A stretch of 64,000 nucleotides of DNA from Enoplolaimus lenunculus. Its lineage: Eukaryota; Nematoda; Enoplea; Enoplida; Thoracostomopsidae. The translations under genes and the position numbers were made by a program. Below are positions 45,101 to 54,100 of the stretch, piece by piece. The stretch spans positions 1-64,000 of the forward strand of contig JASANG010003904.1 in the NCBI GenBank assembly GCA_030248215.1, in the 5' to 3' direction. Under the pieces are notes generated by a model that did not search any database, was not told the DNA's origin, and worked only from the letters and a program-made list of their open reading frames with translations. The first letter of the stretch is position 1. Each line of letters starts with the position of its first letter.

Positions 45101-48100
45101 TTCCAGCGCTGGTTATGTTAGAAAAATGATTAAATAGTTGTTTCAGTTTATTTTTTGAACTTAACGAAACATTTTCAAACAGTGTCGAACTTTTTGTGGA
45201 AGATTCTGAATTAGGGTTGAGCAATGGTTTTTCATTTGCATGTTCTTCAATTCTGCTGTTTATTTCAGAATACAATGATCTTAGAAGCGAAACAGCTGAT
45301 TTACTAAGTTCTACAGGATGATGTTCAAGATACGGCAGCATTTGGTTCGTTGTCTCGGTGTCTTTGTTTTCTTGTTTTTGTTTGAATTTATTGACAACCG
45401 TTCGACGCTCGTTTTGCAACTGGTCTTCGCTGTCTTTGAAGTTCTCTGTTTCACGAAATTTTAGGAAGCGTTGTTTAAGCAGTTTTTTGCGTTCATCTAT
45501 TTTCCGTTTATTCTGATTTGCTAAATTATTCAAGTCATGCCGATTTTGATTACTTGTATTTGCTTTCTCAACTGGGTACTTTATTGAGTTGAGGCTATCT
45601 GTGTTTGATTTTCGTATCTCTAGTGGCAAGATTCGTTTTGATGTTTTCCTAGCAGGGTATCGCTGGGCTTCTTGATTAAGATCCGCTAAAAGGTTACCAA
45701 CTTCAGCTGCAAACTGACCTTGTTCAACGCTGTCAACTATTGGAGTTTTTCGCGTAGCGATTTCCCGAACGGTTGACTGTTTTTGCGGCTTTTCAGATTC
45801 GCCAGACATACTGAGTTGACCAAATTTATCGTTGTTCGTTGCAAAGTTTTCGCCAGACGCCATATCGTAACGTTTCGCTGCAAGCTTCACTGGACGTTTC
45901 CGTTTCGAATTCGTAGCAGATTGAAGCTGTTTAACTTTATCTTTAATTAACGATTCAAACAACTCGTTTGCGGTTAGTTGTTGTTTTTGTCGAGTTGGCG
46001 AATAAGTGAAATAGTCTTGATTAAACGCTAATCTTGGCGCTGTTAGTTCAGCGGAAGAACCGTGAAAGCTGGAGCTAGACGTAGGCGAATTTGGGAATGG
46101 AATTTGACGGTTAGACGATTTATACATAGCTGGACCTATTCTGGCTGCCCTGTCGTAAGCGCTGATATGTTCACGATAATTTAACGGGTCGTTATCGGTT
46201 TGCAATTGTTCATAAGAGCTTAGCGTTTCCTTGGATCGCGACCGAGTCGCTCGGTTCTGGTTAAGTCTTATAAATTCATCTATAGGACTCAGGTATCCGG
46301 CTAGAAGTTTTTCTAAGTTTGAAGTATTATTTTCTAGACTTAAATTTGGGGGCTGATAGTTTGAATAGTTGTTGCGATCGTAAAATCTGGTACTGGATAA
46401 CAGTTGAGAAGAAGGGTTGTGACTGGAGTTGAATTTAAATCTCTCTCCGTGTTCTGTATTCGTTTGCTGTGGCCAATTTTGATGCGAGTTACGCTTGAAA
46501 TGAGTTCTGCTCGGTGGAAACGGTCGAGTTTGAAAAACGTGGTTCTTCCTCGATGAGTTGATACGTTGTTCGTTATGTTTTATATGTAAATTAGGACGGC
46601 GTTGGTTTCGAGTCGCTCTAGTGACATCCACGGCGTTTAGTAGAGTAGAAGCTTGATTTTGAAGTTGTTCCGGATTATGTGGTTTTGTAGTTGATTTTAT
46701 TTTATTGTTTAATTCTGTTATTGTTTCTTTTTTTAAAATTTCTTTATCTTTGCGGGGTTCAATATTCGTTGGCGTATTTCCAAATCGAAAATTTTGCGTA
46801 AACCGAGGCACTACTGTGGTTACGTGTGTTTTGGCATCCTGGTAAGCAATTGACAGTAATTGATTTTCAGCAATTTTAGACGGTGTCAACGGCGTTGTTT
46901 GAGCAATAAAGTGCGTTCGTGATTTAGTGGCACTGATTTCAATGAATGGAGAATTGTGTTCGGTTGGTTTAACGTCGCGTTGAGTGTTATTGTTTCCCCC
47001 AGAGCGGTTGCGGTGCAATACCTCAGGCCGATAAGCAAGTTCCAACCCTATTTGTCGGCTTCCAGTTTCATTTGAAGATGGAGTAGATTTGTCACGAACA
47101 GTTTCCCGACGATTAAAAAATCGACTCCGAGCTGTTTTGACAACCCAATTGACACGAGGAAAAATCGACAGGGAAACCTGTTGCGGCGCAACGCGAAGTT
47201 CTCTGCTTAGATTTTCATCGTTTTCTCCTCCTTCGACATTTCGTTTGCTGCTTTCTTTGATTTGTTTCGTTTCTCTTGACTCTTGATCGTTCGTCTCGGT
47301 TCGGATTTCGGAGCTATTTTCGCGTCGTCTTTGCAGCGTTTCTTCACTTTGCCGTGGCGATTTTTCTAGTTCTGTGCTCGCTGGATGAGGTTTAAACACA
47401 AGGCCTTTAACATGAAATAATTGATCTGTTTCGCTTGTATTCGCAACCTGAAATGGGTTACTCAGTTTAAGGACACCATTTTTGTGATCGTATCCGGTGA
47501 TGTAGAGAATTTCTTCCGTTCCTTTCTCAACTGATGTGCGGTTAAACTGTTCAGATTGCAAGCTTATTTCTGGCTGTGGGCTGTTTGCTTTAGTTGGCGG
47601 ATTGTTTCGAATACCCAGTTGAACGCTTTGTTTTCGTCGTTTGCTATTTTGTAACGTTGGCACGGGAGTTTGGTTTGATGATGAGTCTTCGACTGCTTGA
47701 AACGGTTCGGATTTGCGACGATTTGTTGCGATAAGACTTCGACGCAGATAATTCACAGAATCAGGTGCCGCTGTTGGCGATAGAATTGAGAATATACTGC
47801 CTAACGCACTGCTGTTTTTCAGATTGGCAAAATTTGAAGTTAAATTTTCGATAGATTTCAAATTAGTATTGATTTTGGTTTCATTTTGTCTATTAATTAC
47901 TGATTTAATATCAAGATGTGCGTTAGGTTTTTGGAAGGTTGTTGAAATTGCTGTGAAACCTGATTTCGGACGGCTTAATATAGGCTTTAACCTTTTTTGG
48001 TTCAAACCCACTGATTCAGGGTGAATTTTGCTTTCAGTCTTTAATCTGTTCAAGGAATACGAGTCATCCGTTGTTTTTGGACGCTGACATTCGTACTCAG

Positions 48101-51100
48101 CTTTGTCTACGCTGGTGAGCGTTAAAAATTGTCTCCTTGATGATGTGTTTCTGAGCTCGTTGATTGCGTTCACAGGAATCAATTTATACTTTGGAGAACT
48201 TGACCATTCCACTTCGCCAGAATCGTTGTTGCTATAATTACTCCAAGTTTCAAGCGTTCGCTTTTCGTTGGACGCAGCAGCGTTTTGATGTTTGGATGAA
48301 TCAGGATTAAGTAGCAAAAATGTTGGTTTTCCATTTTGAAACAGTACTTTGCCGAAAGAGTCACTGGCTTTGGAAGAGTAAGGACTGTTCATCGGCGATT
48401 TTTCGTCATCATGATCCAGTTCATGGCTTGAAGGTATCGTATATTGGTTGATTTTTCCTTGTTGTACGCTCGAAGTTGGCCGATTTGGAAACGAGCCATA
48501 TTTGGTAGCAGCTTGTCTTGGTTTTCTGATTAATAAATTGGTAAGTTTTGGATTTAAAAACGATGGTGTTCTGTTAAGCACGGGACTACTAATTTCGACG
48601 CTTTTGGCGTCTACGAAAGACTTCATTAGAAAATGCTTTAGTATCGTTTCTATTGTTTGGTTTTCGGGTTGGCTTTCAACTGAAACCGAATAATTTGAAT
48701 TGAAATCGTCTTTGAGTTTAAATTGAAAACTATTGGATGGTTTAAGTTTTGGGTATGAACCGGTTGTTAGCAAGTCATCGCCGTATAACGAAGACGAAAT
48801 ATGCTGCTCAATAATGCTGTTGTGGGGATCAGTTCCTTGCGGCCCTGGGCTGATATGTTTATATCGGCGTCTAGGATACTGTTTTTGCAAATTAAATCCG
48901 TAATCTGGGTTGTAGAACGTTCGTGAAACATGCATTTCTATTGGACTGACCGCTCTTGATCCAATTGCATTTAAGTAGTGCTCTAATATCTCTAACGTTT
49001 GATTTCTGTTGGTTAATCTTGCGTTTCCTGCATTTTTATTGGCAGTTGGTGACTCTGTGCCTTGGTTACGGGTACGGTCTAGGTTTGTTGATTGTACCCT
49101 ACTTTGAGTTGGTCTCATTTTATTGGGTAAATTTTGCTTAGTGTTTGATGTTCCTGAACGGTGATTGGTGAAAATGTGAACATCTGTATCGACTTTTGGA
49201 ACATTTTTGCGACTGCTGAAGTTTTGTTGTTTTCGATTCGTTGTTTCTTGAAAGGACCGTTCGCGATAACCATTTGTTATTTGCCGGAGTGGATTCCCCG
49301 AGCTAATTCTGGGTGGGTTGTGAGCAAATGACGTTTTCTCATTAGCTGTGTTATTCTGGTGATTTCGAAGCCTGTTGCGTTGATTTTCTGGTAGTTTCTT
49401 AGGTTGACCAGGAGTAGCAATGATTGGAGCCTTTAATTCTGGTTTACGTCTTCGCAATTGCGGTGCAACTTTTGCCCTAGAAAGCAGTGAAAATTGTTTG
49501 GGGGTCGAGATTTGTCGCGCAGGAAACCGAGTAGGTAGTTCAAGTTTTCGTTGAGACAAAAAGTTAAATTCAGGCGAAAGTTGTCTTATTGAACTTGGGG
49601 TTGAAGTCTCCGATTTTGAAGATGCTACTTTATCACTGTTTTGCACACTGGATTTATTGTTAGCGTTCAAATTGCCGTTTGACGAATATCGATGCTGGCT
49701 GCTTTTGAACTTCGTAAGACTTACTTTTGAAATGTTTTGCGTTGCTGCTGATTCAGCTCCGGCCGTTGGCTGTGCTTTAAGATTGGCGCTGCCTCGTTCA
49801 AAATTGGTCGGCCTGAAATTTCGGGACTTAACAGATTTCTGACGATGCTTGAGTAACAAATCTAGTACAACTGAGCTATCGTTAATATGGGTAGTTCGAT
49901 AAGTTTTCGCTAAATGTTTGTATGCCGATGCTGTTTGAAATTTTGATAGTTGGGAATTTGAATTCAACTTTGAATTCAACTTGGGTTTGAAACTATTTCG
50001 TTCGTGGAACCGTCGTGCTGGACGTCGATGCAGTTGAAAGCTGTTGCTTTTCGAATTGCACCAAGGGCAATTGGTGACAGCGCTCGTTTGTTCTGTGTGA
50101 AGTTGACTCAAAATTTCAGCTAATTTCCATTCGTCTGACGATAAATTGAGCCCAAAATGTTCAGAACTTTTCAACAACGCATTTGTAATTCGAGTGTTCC
50201 GTCTAAACAAACAATTGATTACTGCGAACGGTGCTAGTGCTAGTTCTATTCCAGTTTCGCCACCCGAGAAATCGAGAGTTGTACCATCTGACTCTAAGGA
50301 AATCTCACGTGCGCATACTATAGGGTTTTGACTTGAAATTGCAAGCGGATTTGTGCGACGGCGTGCAGCGTCGCGTTGCGTCTCTTTAAGTGTTTTAGAT
50401 TGCCGATTAATTGCTGCTAATTGCTTTAAATCTAACGACCGATGTATATGTTTCTCGAAATCCCGCTGTTCCAGTTGGTTATCAGTTGATTTTTCCAAAA
50501 AATTATCCTTAAGGTACCATTGAGGTTGAATTTGAGCCGAGACAGAACGATATTTTGCCACAGATCGCTGTTGCGGTTTGTCTACATTGACATTGCGCAA
50601 TTCTGTGCAATAAGATTTAATCAGTAGGCAAAATGTTACTGCATTTATTGTAATAACGGTTAAATGTAGCATTTATGACAATAGTTTTCGTCTAAAATAG
50701 TCAAAAATATGAAAGTGAGTCTAAAAACAAGCGTCAAACGCAAATGACTCAAAACTGTAAAGATACAGGAAAACTTTAATATGGTTCAGCCGTGGATTCA
50801 ATAATTTCTGAGAAGAGAAAATGCGATAATGAACAATAGTTCGCGAAAGAAACTACTGAAAATCCAAACGCAATGGTATATACGATTGAAATCTTGGCCC
50901 ATGTTACTTTTAGGGGCGTCCAGGTTTCTGGTGGGTCTGTAAAAGAGTAGGTTTAAATTCTAGATTACATTTTTTGCTTAGGCTTAGGCTTGCTCAGGAA
51001 CACACTTTTGCAACGTTTAGGATTAGGCTAAGGCTTAGGTATATGCTTAATTTACTGTTACGCCACTAAAAGTAACATTGGCCAAAATCTTAATGCATAA

Positions 51101-54100
51101 TCTAGGGTTTGTACCCAGTCACGGGGACCATGACCCGGGTTATCTTTCATTGGATTCGTCAGCGTTATGATTTCTATTAATCGGATTCAGTAATCGGTGT
51201 CACAATAATTATTTCATTTTGAACAAAAGACTATGCCTCAATACGTCTCGGTGATGTCAGTAAGTTGAAAGTAATCGCACCTTTAGGCGACTTAGATTGG
51301 TTCAACAACAATTTATTTTAATCGTAAACACTGCTTCGCAAAACGGCATAAGGGTATTGAAGAAGACAGGAGTGATACAGGGGTCCCTGTGAACCACTAA
51401 GGCACTGAATAGCTACAAGGCCGGTCTTGGCAAGGGGAGTCACAAACTTGTGCAGGGTTTACATTAATACGCTTTATGAGGACATCGGGAACAACATATC
51501 CTGAGGTTAACGAGTGGTAATTTTTAAAATTGCCACTCGTTAACCCCACCTTAGGACAAAATATTGTTATAACCCCACCCTAGTTGTTGTCAAAAATTTT
51601 CCGCTAACACGTATTAACCTGGGGTGAACACTTTCACAGACGCACAAAGCCACCCGGAAAGGTTACGGTCTGATTTGAAGCAAAAAATCTCTGACTTCTC
51701 GATCGCTTCGCTTACCAGGTATCATCAGTTAAGGGGCTCAATTTCCGAGGGCCGTATACCTGAATGTTTTTCTTGCGATCTAAAATAAAAAAGGAATTTA
51801 GCGACTCGCGTTCGCCTCGCTTGCAATGTTTTCTTTAATACTGCAACCTCTGATGTATCTCTTGGTTCTTTAGAAATCTGCAATTAGAATACATTTTCAT
51901 CAGAGTCATTACAGCGTAACATTTTGTACTGGAATTGATAAAAAAGCGAGCGGCTGCCCCGGGCGCAACCAGAAAACGAAGAAATGAGGCGGTCAACCAC
52001 CCTTCTTCCGGCGGACATACCAAAAAATTGTTGTGTATCTTTAAGTGTCTGGTGTTGGCAGAAAAATTTTCGTAGGCGTCGCTGTTTAAATATTACCTTT
52101 AAAGGATATCGCTCTTAGGATATAACGATCAGCCAGTTTTCCAGATCCACTCAAATCTAAATCTTTGGGTATATATACTTAGATTTACTGCAAGAAAATG
52201 ATGCTGGTCAGTCGTTCGCACACTTTCCTTCACTGTTCCACCACTGGTTTAATACTGCCGGTTGTCGGGACATGGTTTTCACACAAATATTTTCTCCAAC
52301 GATCAGATTATAGAAAATAACATATTGTGTTGTTTATTTGGTGCAAAAAAATACCGTTTGGCTTCTTGCTCGTTTCGCTCGCGAGGCGACCTTTGTCAAG
52401 TTCTACAAATGAGGCCCATCAGCGGACTGATTTGAAAGCAAATCTTTACGATTTTAAAAATATTGTTGGATTCATGGTCGATTTGTTCGCTAGGTTTCGT
52501 CTACCATATTTATTGCGATCACACAATGAATGCTTCCTCAGTAAATCCGCATTAAAATTGTAGTGACGTGTGGGTCGCATACTTTTCTCATTGGTCGCTT
52601 TTAAAGCTTTGATCAGTATTCCAAAATATGTGCCGTCTATTCGCTTAGCGATTTTACGACAAAATGTCAAAAATAACACAAATGCATATGGACAATGGAC
52701 ATATTATTGTATTGTTACGGATGAGGTCCCTAGCTTGCAATTTTTGCGTTTTATAACCTTTGCTAGAAGTCAAAAAATTTTCGATAAACCTCTGGACCGA
52801 TACTGCTCACTACCAGTCACATAGAGCGCCTGGTGTTTGAGCACAAAGGTGCAGACCGAATTGGGATCTTGGATTGGCACGTTGGGACGCCTTTGCGTAT
52901 AAAAACATTATTAATATTGTGATATTGATTTTCTCAAGTTTCCCAAAAGATTTCTTAAAATTATTCTTAATCTGGTGCAACGAAACAAACCCGCAAAACA
53001 GTAGACACAATTGTCGTGCGTGTTTTGCAATTTCTTTCACAGAAATCATAATAAGAAACCAAATTTTAATTTCATAAAAACTATTTTAGTCGAATTCGAA
53101 CTTGACAATACAATATTGTAACGAGAAAAAAATTAAGTTTATGTTTGTTTCGAGCGCAAAATTACGCAAAAAAGTCACCTTCGGCTCACAAAAATGACAA
53201 TTTGAAAAAATTCTTTTGCCATTTTGCAATAGTAAACGAGAATCGACTGAGTTCAGTGGTTGAATACACCTTTGTCTCATGGTGCAACGGATTTGTAACA
53301 TTTTCAATAACACATACATAGGGTACCACACATACTTCTTCAGGATCGAAATATTTCAGTATTAATTTTGCACAATAGAACATATACGAGTTCCATGTAA
53401 TTAAAATTGTGTGGGACAAACTTTAACGAAACATATAATAGGTGACACTACCGTGTTGATAATCTTAAGTCAAGTCATTTGTTCCTTTACAAAGCCAAAC
53501 AATTGTATAGCGACAGAAAAAAATAGGAACGAAGAAAACATATAACTGGAACGAAATAAATTGACGGTAGTCAATTTTGTTCTTTTTACAATAGATACCA
53601 AGGGCCTAGTGGACATGTGTAAAACCCACGGTACAACCGGAGGTCTACGTCAGACTTCGGCTCCGGTTCCAGTAGAATTTCTGCCGAAAGCTTCATCACT
53701 TTCGGACGAGAGATTATGTATGGTTTTAAAAAAATTTATTTGTTTGGTGCGTTTCGTTTTAACTTTTGGTACACTTTTGAGGAAAAATTGTAGAGATTTT
53801 TAACTTTTGGTACAATTTTGAGAAAAAAATGCCGAGATTTTGTAAAAAATAGCGTAAAAAACCAAAAGATTTAACGACACCATATAGAGATATTTGCTTA
53901 AATTAGCAGATTGAAGATCATTTTAACTGTGTAATTTCGCCTTGACTCCGGCTCCACCACCGGCAAATTTTGCTGACCTCCAACGTCCGCTGCGGGATTT
54001 TTCACCTCCGGTTGCATCCTGGATGAACCATTCACAAACCTTTGTTGAAAACACAAGTTTGTCTCTCAAACCTCAGGCAAACGCTAAGTGCTTAGTTAGA

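Noticed and set aside
44395-50331. Several plus-strand frames of about 60-80 codons opposite the 2300-codon frame
   Set aside because: Antisense shadows of the long minus-strand gene.
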